Source: Begonia masoniana (Eukaryota; Streptophyta; Magnoliopsida; Cucurbitales; Begoniaceae). From it: a stretch of DNA of 64,000 bases. The notes below the pieces were generated by a model. That model was not told the origin of the DNA. It saw nothing but the letters and a program-made list of their open reading frames with translations, and did no database searches. This document shows positions 1 to 12,171 of this stretch, piece by piece. The stretch covers positions 10,294,801-10,358,800 of the forward strand of contig CM039510.1 in the NCBI GenBank assembly GCA_022432975.1, read 5' to 3'. A program made the translations under genes and the position numbers. The first letter of the stretch is position 1. Every line of letters starts with the position of its first letter.

Positions 1-737
1 AACAGGTGTGTTTACTGAGTTTGTTGAGGACTAGTCTGGTTGGAGGAGTGCATCTATGTAACATTCTGGCAGTTGATGGGGCGGTTTAACTGGTGTTAGT
101 TGGTGTGAAGATTTAGTTGACAATGTTTCAATTTAAGTATGCTGAGTTTTCATGACGGTAGTGGTTTTTTTAATATTTTGAATACGTTTTGAGATTTCCT
201 GATAAAGATATCCTGTTGAGTTTTTAAATGTTGGTTTTTACTGGATTTGGGTAATGCAATGATTCGAATTATTTCTGAATGGTTTCAGTGGAGTAGTAAA
301 TTCTTTTCTGTACTTAGAGTTGTGTTTGCATAGCAAGAAATAGTTGAAATGTCGTTCTGTCCTCTATCGGTAGATGATGTCTATCGGTAGATGTTGAGTT
401 ATAGTTATGTTGTTTATCGGAAGATGTCTTCAGTAAAGCCATCGGATGATGTCTTAGTAAAATCATCGGTACATGAAATTTATTCAATCGGATGATGTAG
501 GTTAAATTCTAACGGAAGATATAGATTTTACATTATCGGTATGAGTGGGTATTATACTTTGTCGTTTAGTGATCGGTGTATGCAGTTTATTCTATCGGAA
601 GAAGGGAATGAAAGATTTTTGTCGTTTTGCCGTCGGTAGACGCGAGTCGTAAAAATTGTCGTTTTGCGATCGGTTGATGTTGGATAATTGATTTATCCGG
701 CTGACGTCATCGGTAGATGTAGTCCACCGAGAGATGT

Positions 738-3098
738 TGTAACATCCCTAAAACTGTACCCATTTTCCCGTACATATTTTTTTTATACTTAATTAAACTT
801 AAGCGGAATTGAAGTATACATTTTAAACCACTTAAAACAAAACCATTTATGAACTTAAATCTATTTAAAACAATTAATAAAACAATTAAAACATTTATCA
901 AATTGGTCAGGGGCAGAACCGGAAGGCAGAGGAAAAAGAGAAGCAGCGACTGGTCGCTGCAATACTGCGATCCGATCGCTGCCTTATGCAGCGATCAGTC
1001 GCTGCATATTGCAGCGCCCGATCGCTGCCTTATGCAGCGATCAGTCGCTGCATATTGTAGCGCCCGATCTTACTCTCTGGAATCCGAGATTCCAGAGAGC
1101 AACCCAACATTTTCTTCCATACATCTTCATCAAAACTGACTATAAAACAATTCTCTCCTTCCCTACATGCAAATCGCAAAACGCACACAACCCACTTTTA
1201 AACCGAATCAAATTTAAGAAAACGAACCACATGGTTCTGTTTAAAAACTTAGCATCCCCTTATACCATATGTTTACAAAATACATTTCAAAACATTTTAT
1301 AAACAACTCAAAACGTAAACCTAGAAACTACCAGAACCAAGCATCCTAAAATGTCTATACAATTATCAGTCCAAAAATCCTCAAAATCTATACATACATC
1401 CCCACGGGTCGGTTAAGCATCGACTGCGCAACACACCACCGCAATCCATCTTCCGTCAACTGCCTCACACATCAGGAGGAGGAACGTCGTCCTCACTTGG
1501 CTCGATGTCACCTACACCATACAGACACACTATGAGCTAAAGGCTCAGTAAATTCTACGTAAATGCAGATGCGTGCAGTGCATATGGAGTTCGGAAATCA
1601 TGCATAACATACAGAGCGTCGCAGACAGTATATCACCGAGATCTCATCCCCCTAACCGAAGGGGGCCCATCCAGCGATCAGACTACCCCGTGCGATTAGA
1701 GGAGGGGGTACACGCTTACAACACGTACAGCTGTGCCTGAGCTCCACCTCGCGTGACTAGATAACAGATTACGTTCATTAATTACAGTACATGAGATGTG
1801 GTATCGACCAGACCCTTAATCGGCCCGCATGATAGATCAATAGCCCCCAACTTCTGGGCCACAACGGTTTTATGAAAACATTGTGCAGAAATTCATTTTC
1901 ATGCTTAGTTTAAAATACGTGTTGCATGAACAGTTCAATATAAATGTAAACAAACAAGCATGCGTACCATCAAGACTGTAAAGGAAATAACCTACAAAAC
2001 GTTTAAACCTAACTACCCAACCAAAGCAATTTAAAACAAACAATCAACTAAGATCCTCGACGCAACATCGAAGTACGGTGTAGACCAATCGGTCAGAGTA
2101 AGTCACGAGAACTTACCTCGCGTCCGTTGCAGTTCAAGCTCCGTCCACGAGCGTTGTTCACCTAAGCAATTCACAACAATTATCGTTAAAATGCATTTTA
2201 ACCGATAACGTCCAAATTAACGAAATCTTAACTAAAGAAACTTCCTAAAGCTCTAATTCGATTCATTGAACTATTTCATTAAGCATTCTACGCTCGGCAC
2301 CACAAAATTCCAATTACGAGCTTTTTCCCTAAAATTCTCAAATTCTAACTTTCGTCCTAAATTCAATTAACTTCGTCCCATAACGTCCAATACGTTCAAC
2401 ATATTCTTAATTAAGGCAAACCCATTGATTTCGAACTGTAAATCGCGTTTTTTATCAAAACCCTAATCGTAAACCTAAACGTATAACTCTACGAAACTCG
2501 AGATTTAACGCTCTAAAACTATAGAATCATACCTAGAGCGTCGATTGGAGGAGGAAGCGTGAAGGAAACGGAACAATCGGGAGGAAAAACGGAGGTCGGC
2601 GTTGAAGAATCTGTCGCAACAGAGAGGAGAAGCCGAGAGAAAAAGAAAAGGAAAGGGTTTCTGGCGTGAAATGGTGAAGGAGAAAGAGAGGAAGGTTTTT
2701 AATACAAAATTTGGTTTGCAAAATTACCATTTTGCCCTTAGTACATATTTTATATTCGTTTCGTCTTTCGTTTTGTTAATCGGCCAAAGATTCGGCTTCT
2801 CCAAATCTCCCTATTTCACCAACAAGTCCAAATTATTATTTGGGATTTAACAAAACTGTCTGTTTGCAATTTGGACCTCGTTTACTATTTTTACTAAAAC
2901 GTCCTTTACATTACGATAGAGTTAATTACTCGGAATATAGTGTTATTACTCCGAAAATTCTCGTAATTTCCTTAAAATTCCTATTAATCATTAGGATTCT
3001 AATGACGCTTCCTTTTTGTAAAACGAGCTTGATTTGACATATTTATAAAAATACCGTTTATATTAAAATATTAATATCCCGAAAAGCCGGGTATTACA
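738..3098 (-). mobile_element. Solo LTR of a Tekay-like Ty3/gypsy element, TSD GATGT
   Basis: The segment begins TGTAAC and ends TTACA. It is flanked by a perfect 5-bp duplication GATGT at 733-737 and 3099-3103, and no internal coding region is present. Orientation is minus, judged from the donor-like GGTAAGT near 2111-2117 and the order of shared LTR landmarks. Near its 3' end (about 940-1075) lies a short array of dyads of the type GCAGCGATCAGTCGCTGC. A purine/pyrimidine-biased leader-like stretch lies at 2530-2700. Recombination between two LTRs of a once complete element is the usual origin of such a structure. Confidence 0.88.
1465..2161 (-). other. Candidate spliced LTR mini-gene, exons 2 and 3 (solo LTR 1)
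   Basis: Exon 2 is predicted at 2161-2117 (45 nt; acceptor TTAG, donor GTAAGT). Exon 3 runs from 1511 (acceptor GTGTAG) to a TGA at 1467-1465. The joined frame is open through both exons in splice phase 1 and ends in the acidic tail DIEPSEDDVPPPDV. The predicted intron is 605 nt. The layout, phase and acidic tail recur in the other LTR families of this window. The upstream exon and start codon are not established. Splicing is predicted from motifs only. Confidence 0.45.
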
Positions 3099-3474
3099 GA
3101 TGTCTTTAGTTTCCAACTCTTCTGGTCGACGTCATCGGTAGAAGCCTTCTATTTTCTGTTTCTGCTTCTTCCATTGACTTTATTCATCGGCAGATGCGTT
3201 TGACTTCTTCAACTTCTCAAGTATTCCACGGTTTAAACCTTTATTTCCTAATTGATGATTGTTTCTTAGCATTTCAAACAATGTTTCGTAGTTTTGTTTA
3301 AACTCTATTGTCGGTCAAATGATTTCCGCTGCAAATTTTTAAATGTATGAGATTCTAGCAAATGTCAAATCTTGAATGTTGAGAGAAGTTTTAAAATATG
3401 GTTGAAATTTCTTAGTCGTGTACGGGCTTTTGTGTGACGAACCGGGTTCAGATAACTCGGGGCGTTACATTATG

Positions 3475-3942
3475 TTTTGAGGATTAAAATAGAATTACAA
3501 GCTTGTAAATTAAATTTAATTCAATTCAACATAAATATTTAATTTGATGAGTTCAAGGATTTATACATTGGATTGTTAAATAATCTATACCACTAAATAT
3601 TTTGACTTATGAGTTAGAATTAAATAAAATAAATAATAGTAAATGTAGTTAAATGATATTCGTGCATTTAAATAAATAATTGATGATTTCTTAATATTGG
3701 TGAACTTGTTCAATTATAATAAATATAGTTAGAATTATTAAATACGTTTAAAGCTTCCACATAAAATCTTGATTGAGGATGTTATGAATAATAATAAAAA
3801 ATAGGGTTTAAAAACGACCGAATCAAGTTTGATTCGAGGATTGAATTGGGGAAAATTTTATTAGGGTTTGAAATTTATGGAATTTAAATTTTAGGTTCGT
3901 TACACTTAGAATCAAAAATCTCGTATTGAATCGTTTCTCACT
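3475..3942. other. AT-rich intergenic sequence without recognisable genes
   Basis: This stretch is AT-rich with no open frame of note. I saw no terminal repeats or domain similarity in it. It separates the partial LTR from the decayed transposon gene fragment that follows. Confidence 0.6.
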
Positions 3943-4273
3943 CTATATCTTTTCCATGCCATAGAGATCCATGCAGATCACCAGATCTCTGTGTCCATCC
4001 TGCGGCAAAATAGTATAGGTTATCAAGTGGTGAATAACTTGAGTTTTGACATTTAAGTCATTCGATTTTGGTTTGTAAAACCCTACAATGTCAGGGATTT
4101 TGATGAACCTTCTTACTGAACTCAATTCTTTCGCCCGCTTTGATAAACTCGACATCCCGAGAAGTATGGTAGTATTCTTCACTAGGCTCGTCCATTGGAA
4201 AACCAATAAGTTCCTTTACCATGCTTGGGGTTATATTAATTTCTTTGCCGAGAATATATGTCTTATAACCCAA
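3943..4273 (-). pseudogene. Fragment of a Mutator accessory gene (putative plant transposon protein)
   Basis: Read on the minus strand, two overlapping frames match successive parts of the Mutator accessory protein at 56678-57779. The first covers KTYILGKEINITPSMVKELIGF (shown here only as a landmark around 4273-4110). The second, in another frame, covers the part ending MDLYGMEKI. A frameshift near 4100-4130 separates them, and both the N-terminal part and the C-terminal tail are missing. It is a broken relic of the same family as the accessory gene of the large MULE, and it implies that at least one more such MULE once existed here. Confidence 0.7.
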
Positions 4274-4599
4274 TAGAAAAGTTTGCTTTCATCTTCATAT
4301 TCGCATAAAATAACTTAATAATACTCTCACAGTTATCCCCCATCAATTAGCATAATCCAATTAATCCAATTCTTGCAAACAGTTCCTTAATTTCCAATGA
4401 ATCAAAACTTCTAAATATAACACTCCTAAAGTAGATAATTGAAAGGCGCACTATATCAATCTCATAATTAGTTTTGTGACGACCCCGGACCCGATCGGGG
4501 TTGAGGAGCCATCACTCCGGACATTTTTTTTGAAAAACGTGACATATATTTTTTTTGAACTTTTAAAATGGCAAGACGAGAAATTGAAGGCATAATCTG

Positions 4600-4745
4600 G
4601 AAGACATAAACTAGAAGACATAGAGTGGAAGACGTAAGGTGGAAGACGTAAGGAGGAAGACGTAAGGAGGAAGACGTAAGGCGGAAGACGTAAGGCGGAA
4701 GAAGTAAGGCGGATGACAGGAGTGGATGATAGAAGTGGATGACAG
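4600..4745. repeat. Degenerate short tandem array in LTR C (about 15-bp unit)
   Basis: Repeated copies of AGACGTAAGGNGGA and related units occur over about 145 bp. They sit at the same relative place in the LTR as the arrays of the other families, between the acidic-tail exon and the LTR's 3' end. Confidence 0.75.
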
Positions 4746-5227
4746 TTTTACAGGAAGACATAAAAACAGAAGGCATGAAAACAGAAGGCATAAAAGCTTC
4801 AAACTTTATAAACCGTTTCAAAACATGATTTTGGACATATCAGAAAACATGACAGAAGTTTAAGAAACTAGACTGCATGGATAACTCTAAAATCAAGAGA
4901 AAATCCATGTGCAACCTAAAAGAGAAAATCCCAAGCAATCCCAGAATATTTCAGAACATACAATCAACTTGTTTTTAAATCATCATCACCAAAATCCATA
5001 CATTATCCAGAATTTTCAAGAAACATACAAAACTTGACAAAATGACATACACTTCCAGAATTCACCAAACAGAAGTTTGAAAAAAAAAAAACATAAACGC
5101 AAGGTCTATAAATTGTATTAAAATTCCAAAGTCTATACAGGACTTGACATAACTTTCAAAATACTTTCTCACAGGAATAACATTTGTCTGACTGCAGCAA
5201 CCAATCACCGTGAGCTCGATCTGCCAA

Positions 5228-5830
5228 CTACTTCAACTCATCAGCTTGAGGCACAAAGTCATCATCTGGAGGATCAATACCTACAACAGGGAGTTCAACT
5301 ATGAACGTCGAGCTCAGTAAGAACATGAAATACGGTGATGCATATGCTATACATGAACTTTTGAAATACATGAACATTACGTTATATTACATTATGTTTC
5401 ACTGGACAGGAATGTATAAGTGAGAGGAAGAGCTGGCGCAACAGGAGTACATACCACAACAATACATAACAGGAGTACATGACAGGATGCCAGTCCTCGT
5501 CCACACTTAACCATACATTACATTCACATTTTTAACTTTCATAACCTCAAATCCAGTGCTGAAAAACATTTATAGGGTTTTCCAGAAAACGTGTATGCAT
5601 GAACAGATATGATGCTTAAACTCAACATATACAGGTGACGGAATAAAAACAACGGGAAACAAAACACAAAGAACACGTTTAACTTAAAGCATAACCAACA
5701 ACCTAACTACCCGAACCAAAACCTAGTATCTCCATGCTGTAGGGCCTTAAGGCCCAACTTATACGCATGAACTTACCTGTTGTCCGAAATGCAACAAGCT
5801 TTGCACGCTCGACAACTGTGGTTTGCCAAC
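5228..5830 (-). other. Candidate spliced LTR mini-gene, exons 2 and 3 (LTR C)
   Basis: Exon 2 is 5830-5777 (54 nt; acceptor TTTAG, donor GTAAGT). Exon 3 runs from 5280 (acceptor TTGTAG) to a TAG at 5230-5228. The predicted intron is 496 nt. The joined phase-1 frame is open and ends in IDPPDDDFVPQADELK. The last exon-2 residues (AFRTT) equal those of the LTR at 45212 although the two LTRs have diverged elsewhere. Confidence 0.5.
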
Positions 5831-6344
5831 CTAAAGCATGCAAAATCAGACATTAACCTAAACTTAAAAAAAAAACTAACGTTTAACTAACCTAAACTTA
5901 TCAACCAGCGAAAAAAAGGGTAACCTTTGCTGAAAGGAGCAGAAAGAAACAGAAGGAAACGAGAGGAGCAAAGTTTTAGAATTTGTTTCAGGCGCCAGGA
6001 AGAGAGAAAACAGAGAAGTAAAGATGAAAATTGCAAGTTGGAGTGTTTTCACGTAGGAGGGAAGGAGGAAGAGGGGCTTGGCTTCTCCAACAAGTTGCCG
6101 AGTGTCAAACACTCATTAGTTCCCTCCCACCTACCTTAATTGGTTTCCTATATTGCCCTTCCATTGGTTTTTAACTAAATTACTATTTAGTTTGTCAGAT
6201 CGGTTTTACGAATCACTCACATTCAATTGAAACCATCGGTAAATTCTTAAAATACGCATTGTATAAATATTTCAATTGATTCCGTCTAATACTTCAAGGA
6301 ATATTTACATGGAAAAAATGTCGGGTGTTATATTCCACGCACCT

Positions 6345-7850
6345 TAACAAAATTTTGTCCCCAAAATTTGCTTAAGCAAACAGCTTCGGATATTGGACTT
6401 CGTATAGTTCTGCATACTGATCCATGGAGAACATCGTCTTCACAGGTAGAAAATGGGCCGACTTCGTCAATTTGTCTACTATGACCCATATGCTATTATG
6501 GCCCTTAGCCGTCCTTGGTAGGCCAACAACGAAGTCCATAGCGATGTTCTCCCACTTCCATTCAGGGATCGGGAGAGGCTGAAGTGTTCCACCTGGTCGT
6601 TGATGTTCAGCCTTGACTTGTTGACATATCATGCAAGACTCCACAAATTTGGCCACTTCATTTTTCATATTCGGCCACCAGAAGTGAAGTTTCAAGTCAT
6701 GATACATCTTTGTGCTTCCAGTCTGCACAGAGAAAGAAGACGAGTGGGCTTCCGACAAGATATTCTTTAGTAGCTCTTCATCTCTCGGAACATACCATCT
6801 GTCTCTGAACTTCAGAATACCATCTCCCGAATAGCTGAACTCGGAAGAGGCCATGGGCAACTTGCTTACTATATCGGCCATTTCCTTTGAATTGGTCTTC
6901 TGAGCTTATTTAATTCGGTCCAGAATTGTTGGCCGTAATGTCAAATCCACTAGCATGACTGATAACCCAGAAACTATCTCCATATCGAACTTTCGAATTT
7001 CTGTCCTCAAAGGTACTGATACGGCTGTCATAGCTGATTGCATAGTAGTCGGCATCCTGCTCAATGCATCGGCTACTACGTTAGCTTTTCCCGGGTGGTA
7101 TTTAATCTCAACATCGTAATCTTTCACGAATTCTAACCACCGCCTTTGTCTCATATTCAACTCTTTCTGAGTAAAGATGTACTTCAGACTTTCGTGATCA
7201 GAAAACACCTCACATGATTATCCATACAAGTGATGTCTCCATACCTTCAGTGCATAAACAACTGCCACTAACTCCAGATAGTGAGTAGGGTAGTTTTGCT
7301 CGTGATTCTTCAATTGTCTTGATGCGTACGCCACCACTTTTCCTTCTTCCATTAATACGCATCCCAGGCCAATCTTTGACGCGTCGCAATACACACTGAA
7401 TTTGTCGTCTTCGACCGGCAATACTAATAAAGGAGCAGTGGTTAATTTCTGCTTAAGTGTCTGAAAACTCACCTCACAAGCTTCGAACCACTTGAACTTG
7501 ATGTCTTTCCTCGTTAAACTGGTCATAGGCTTCGCTGTCATAGAAAATCCCTTGATAAATTTTCTGTAATAACCAGCCAGTCCGACAAAGCTCCGCACGT
7601 CACTGGCATTCCTCGGTCTCAGCCAGTCTTTCATGGCGTGAATCTTGGCCGGATCCACTGAAACTTCTTCTGCAGACACTACATGGGCTAGGAAATTAAT
7701 TCTGCTCAACTAGAATTCACACTTCGACAGGTTGGCGTACAATTGATGCTGTTTTAAAGTTGACAGCACAATAGCCAAGTGCTCTTCATGCTCCACCTCA
7801 TTCTAAGAATAAACCAAGATGTCGTCAATGAAGGCGATTACAAATTTACT
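6345..7850 (-). pseudogene. Broken pol of element C (RT, RNase H, start of integrase)
   Basis: From right to left this minus-strand relic shows the reverse transcriptase active-site region (FIDDILVYS near 7805-7835), RNase H ([17 protein letters not shown]), the integrase zinc-binding region ([14 protein letters not shown]) and the start of the integrase core ([20 protein letters not shown]). In-frame stop codons interrupt it near 7712, 7216 and 6906, at points where the relative at 48809-53240 has sense codons. After the integrase residues AELY it jumps directly to the final codons of the polyprotein (QYPKLFA), so about 0.9 kb covering most of integrase and the chromodomain-like end is deleted. 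Nothing upstream of the RT core survives. Confidence 0.9.
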
Positions 7851-8534
7851 TCTAAATTTTGGAGAAAAATGCCTTGTTGATTGTCGCCGGACTTGTGTTG
7901 GGCACGGTGCGTCCGATCCCCTAGTGACAGAGCACCTTTTGATGGTGATGGTTGTGTCGAAGCACTTTGTGATAGACCACCATGTTCCGAAGCAACCTTT
8001 CATTGAAGCATGATTTTGGGAGACATTATTGATGAGGAATTGGCAGAGACAGCCGTATGCGGGGAGAAAGGTTGATTTCGAGTTAGAGAAAAAAAATAGA
8101 GGAAGGAGGGTTGATTTCGATCTAGGGAATGGAATAGAGGGAGGACAGAAGGGAAAATTGATAGGGGAGGTTGTGAGAGAAGCACGACGGCGTGTGACAT
8201 GAGTGGGTGGTCGATTTCGGCCGAAGGTTTATGGTTTTTGAGAAAAATTTTCAATTTTGTAGCATAAAAGAGAGAATAGACATCGGTTTTAATTGATAAT
8301 ATCGGGGAACGAGTGCCTGCTCTGTAATGAACGGCCGCACGTTTCATAAAGCTCCTTAGAATGAGAGCTCGTTCTTCGAGAGTGGGCACCCATTCTCCAC
8401 ATCTCTTCTAGAACGGGCGCCCATTCCTTTTTGGAGTTGCTGGGACCCGGAGTTCGGTCTTCGAGAGCAGGCTCCCATTCCAGAGGAGCACCAAAAGACA
8501 CTCTCGACCGGGAGCCCGTTCGAAATTGAGTGGG
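7851..8534. other. Unassigned sequence between element C and solo LTR 2
   Basis: The join to the RT relic at about 7850 is abrupt. On the minus strand, 8020-8220 is pyrimidine-rich like a plant 5' leader. 8289-8534 repeats short GC-rich blocks of the type GGGCGCCCATTC and CTCGAAGA, which continue beyond the nested solo LTR (11396-11425). No protein family is recognised. It could be the tail of another LTR array or a captured gene leader. Confidence 0.4.
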
Positions 8535-9330
8535 TGTAACACCCAGGTTTTCGGGTTTTTGGGTTTTTCGCTTTATAGTGTTATATTCGTAGAAATAGTG
8601 AATTAAGCCCGTTTTTCGAACGAGAAATTTTGTTAGAACCCTAGGAATAAACTGAAATATTTGGAGGAATAAGAAAATTTTAGAGAATCCAAATCAATAG
8701 GTTAAATAGCAAATTAATTAGAAGAATAGGTTAAAGGGCAAAAGAGTAATTTGATAAGTTAAATTTTTAATAACATATCAAAATCCCTCCCCCCTCCTTA
8801 CGATTTCACTCTGCATAAAGGGATTTCTCCTCCCTTCCTTGCGATTTTCACTTCTCCTCTCTGTTTCTTCAATCGACCGACGAGTTCTTTTTCCTCAAGC
8901 GATTCTTCCTCCGTTTTTCTTTCCCAATCAACACTCTAGGTAAGACTCTAGTATTCTAGACGTATAGTTACGATTTTTAGGATTGTATTTCGTTAGGTTT
9001 TTCAGTTTAGGGTTAGAGAAATTTTAGGTTATGTTTAAAATCAATAGTTTGATGATATTTATGTGCATTGATGGTGTATTTATGGTTATTGTGGTAGTTA
9101 GGGTGAATTAATGGTGATTGATTGATAGTTAGGTTTGATTTTTGGTTGTTGGAGGTTGTAAAAATGCCATTAATGGAGGTTAGTGAGTTATGAGCGCAAA
9201 GTGCTCGATAGAATGCCTAAATGGTATAAATTGAAGTTTTATAAAAAATTGCCTTAGCTAGGAGTTCTGTTTAGTTTTAGAATTCAGTCATTTAGGGTCG
9301 ATTCTAATGATGGATTATGATATGTCATAG

Positions 9331-9988
9331 GTGAACCAAAATTAAGGAGGTGCTCCGCATTGCTAAGGATACCAGGTAAGTGGGTGTTAGGTTTCTGGCC
9401 CTTAAGGCCCTACATTGTATCGATGCTAGGAATTATGTATTTTGATGATGTTTTCCTTAATTGTGGGGTTTTAATGAGTCGGGTAGCCTAGGAAACTAGT
9501 TACTAGGGATATGTTGTTGGATTTGGAGTTAGATATGTTTATGTAACGTATGAATTGTCTTTGATGGTTGTTTTATATGCATTCCTCACATGCATCATGT
9601 TTTTCATTCAAAGACATACAAAATGTTTTTACATGCACATTTCCAATGTAAAAGAAGTAAAGAACAAGTAAGGTATGTAAAGGTAAGTGAGGGTGGTGAG
9701 TGAGTAGGGCACATGACCCGATGTATATGGTACGCACGGGGCAAGGCATGTTATGTGGTCTATGGGGTAGACTGGGTGGTGCATGTGCCTACTACTACGT
9801 AAATCCCTACTTTTCTCATGTATGTAACGTTAACTGAATTGAAATGAACATGTTTTATGAAAGTTATGCATACATGAATATGATATGTCTATTGCACTTT
9901 TTACTAAGTATTAGGCTTACTGTTTAAATCGTATGATGTAGGTGACAAGATCGGCGGTGAGGAACCTCCTCTTGATGATAAAGCATAG
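9331..9988 (+). other. Candidate spliced LTR mini-gene, exons 2 and 3 (solo LTR 2)
   Basis: Exon 2 is 9331-9375 (45 nt; acceptor TCATAG, donor GTAAGT). Exon 3 runs from 9942 (acceptor GATGTAG) to a TAG at 9986-9988. The predicted intron is 566 nt. The joined phase-1 frame is open throughout and ends DKIGGEEPPLDDKA. The exon-2 end (ALLRIP) resembles that of LTR B (TLLRSS). A possible upstream donor, CTCTAGGTAAG, lies near 8938. Confidence 0.5.
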
Positions 9989-10399
9989 GTGGTCGATGGA
10001 TGGTGCTTGCGGCGACGGGAAGTATTTTGGCAAGGCTTACCGACCCGTGGGTGTGCTCCGAGCAATTTTTGGTATATGTTTGTGACTATGATAGACTTAG
10101 GATTAGTTGATTTGGATTTTAGGTTGTATAGTGGATTAGCTTGGAGATAATATTTATTTTGGATGGTTTTATAGATGGGTTTACCTTTTTGGAATATTTT
10201 ACAAGTTTTCATTGCGTACGTTTGATGTTGATGAAATGGGTTTAGGTGATTAGAGTCAGATTTGATGATTTTAGGATGAGGTTTTCAAGTAAATGGATGC
10301 GTATATTAGGTGAGGTTTATGGAGATGAATTAAGGATGTTTATGGTTGAATTTTTAGGTGAAAAGTGGAAGAAATGGCATGGAAAGGAGGAAAGGGAGG

Positions 10400-11145
10400 A
10401 AGGAGGTGCGTTGGGCGCGCAGCTGGCGCTCACAGGGCAGCCAGGACAGGTGAGCAGGGCACGCTACCCTGCTCAGCCGATCGATCGGCTCCCATATAGC
10501 CGATCGATTGGCGAAGTTACTAATTTTTTGCGAGATTCCAGAGCACTTGTCGATCGATTGGCGGGGTTCCCGATCGATCAGCCAACAGTAGCGCAAAGTG
10601 GCCTGGCACCAGCGTGGGTGCCGATCGATTGGCTGGATTGCTGATCGATCGGCCCTCGCGGAGCACCAGACGTGCTGCGCGCGGCGAGTGGGTTGCATGT
10701 CTGGTGTGTGGTTGGCACGCGGGGCATGCGGCGCAAGGTGGGCGCAATGGCAACCACCCAGTGGGCGCGCGAGGAGCGCGAGGCGCACTGCACGGGAGGC
10801 GCGAGGAGCGCAGCGGGGAGGCACGCGAGGAGCTAGGTGAGGCGCGGTGCGTGCACCGTGGCCTAGTGGTAGGCGCGCGGTGCGCAGTTGGCGCGCGGGT
10901 GCTCTCACGGTTAGGCGTGAGGAGCGTGCGGGTGCTCGCACGGATCGCAGTGTGGCGCGGTGTGCACAGTGTGTGCGCCGTGGCCGAGCGGTAGGCGCGC
11001 TGGGTGGCGAGACAGTGACCACCCAATGGGTGCGCGGGTGGGCTTGCGATGGCGTGCGATGGATGCGTGATGCACGCGTGGTGCGCGCGCGGCATGTGCG
11101 TAGGGTACGCAGCATGTGCGAACACTGAATGCTTGGGCACACCCC
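10400..11145. repeat. GC-rich dyad-rich block in solo LTR 2
   Basis: Repeated near-palindromes of the type GCCGATCGATCGGC (10475-10655) are followed by about 480 bp dominated by GCGCGC and GTGCGC words. It sits at the array position shared by the other LTR families. High CpG content makes it a likely target of cytosine methylation; that is inference. Confidence 0.6.
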
Positions 11146-11395
11146 ATGCATGTCATCCTTCATGTTTTGAAACCCTAAACCTTAAGTGATTTTTTCCGAC
11201 CTTAGACGAGTCGTTTTAAATACATTTTAAGTTAGACCCTAAATGTCGATAGAGGAGGATCGATTGTCTAAGTCCGTTCTTGAATGTGTTAAGGGGAAAA
11301 ATGAAAAATTTTATGTGTACAGGCAAGGGTTAAGTCAAAAGTATGTCACGGCAAGGCCGTGACGGCCCTGATGGGATTGGGGTCGTCACAGTGGG

Positions 11396-12171
11396 CGCCC
11401 AACTGAGACTGAGCACCTACAAAGGATAAATTTTTTAACAAAATCATACTTTAATAGCAACTTTGTTGACAAAAATATTGTAAGATCTAGTTTGTTAATA
11501 ACTTCATATTTTGAGGTAAATTTGATAATTACCATTTCATAAACTTAATAAGTTAAAGCGGTTGACTTTGGAATCAACTACAAAGCTGTTGAGTTGTGAA
11601 TATAGTTTTCGAAACATTTTACTTAATTTTTTAGCTCAAAGTTAAGTATTTGGCAGTGATTTACAAATTTCAGGTGCATATTAATGAGTGTAATCGAAGA
11701 GAATTGATCTATATCGTTCATTTAATTTTGTTATAATAAGAATAAAAAATTTGAATGATTTATTTTCCAACAATTAATTCAATAAATATTAAACTACGAA
11801 TGGTTGAATTACATAAAAATGCAATTAAAGAATCCTAAATTTTAGTTTAAAACAAGGATAATGCTATTTTGTTCTTTAATTTCTCTAATATTATCTTCTG
11901 AAATGGTGCTTATGTGTCACTCGTTACTCAGTGTACTAATTAAGATAAAATATAAATATTTAAAATAATAATGTGTTTTTAATTTGTTCTTGCGTAGGAA
12001 CAATAATGTTCGGCAGATGATGAGGTTGAATTCACTAACTAGTCGCTCAACACCTCAAACAATATATGCTTAAATCTACTATTCATACCAAAGAAAAACT
12101 GCCATTGAAATTAAGAAACGGGTTCTACAATTTGAAGTGCAGATAAATCTATGACAACGATCACTGTCTGC
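11396..12171. other. AT-rich intergenic sequence, 3' side of the AAGAB-like gene
   Basis: After about 30 bp that continue the interrupted GC-rich repeat, this is ordinary AT-rich sequence. The last 150 bp probably contain the 3' UTR of the minus-strand gene that ends at 12172. No other gene is visible. Confidence 0.55.

Larger units (their letters stand above)
1..3469 (+). mobile_element. Partial long LTR, Tekay-type, interrupted by a solo LTR
   Basis: The segment ends with the same stretch (ACGAACCGGGTTCAGATAAC, then TCGGGGCGTTACA) that closes both LTRs of the complete element at 20608-32692. Its first 740 bases align loosely with the middle of that LTR, so it is a diverged member of the same family on the plus strand. 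The left end lies outside the window. No primer-binding site follows the terminal TTACA at 3469, so it is a solo LTR or a 3' LTR. Degenerate repeats of the type TATCGGTAGATG fill 350-735 and resume at 3104-3200, on both sides of the nested solo LTR. An in-frame acidic tail ending in TAG at 32-34 matches the third exon of the LTR mini-gene described below. Confidence 0.75.
4475..6332 (-). mobile_element. 3' LTR of a decayed Tekay-type element (element C)
   Basis: Read on plus, the segment starts TGTGACGACCCCGGACCCGA, closely resembling the LTR of the element at 45212. It ends GGGTGTTATA, where the intact relative has GGGTGTTACA, so the terminal dinucleotide has mutated. The pol relic to its right is on the minus strand and its last codons lie just beyond, so this is the 3' LTR. 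Close to the LTR's 3' end (4600-4740) is a degenerate array of about 15-bp units of the type GGAAGACGTAAGG. The partner 5' LTR is not in the window. Confidence 0.82.
8535..11390 (+). mobile_element. Solo LTR of a Tekay-like element, TSD GTGGG
   Basis: The segment starts TGTAACACCC and ends GTCGTCACA. A perfect 5-bp duplication GTGGG lies at 8530-8534 and 11391-11395, and no internal region is present. Orientation is plus, from the donor GGTAAGT at 9374-9380 followed by the CCCTTAAGGCC motif. The part at about 10400-11140 is strikingly GC-rich, with GCCGATCGATCGGC-type dyads and GCGCGC runs, while the rest is AT-rich. Long open frames in that GC-rich block on both strands are compositional and not genes. 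Confidence 0.9.

Noticed and set aside
10354..11163. Overlapping long frames on both strands, up to 269 codons
   Set aside because: They fall in the GC-rich dyad block of a solo LTR where stop codons are scarce; no family similarity.
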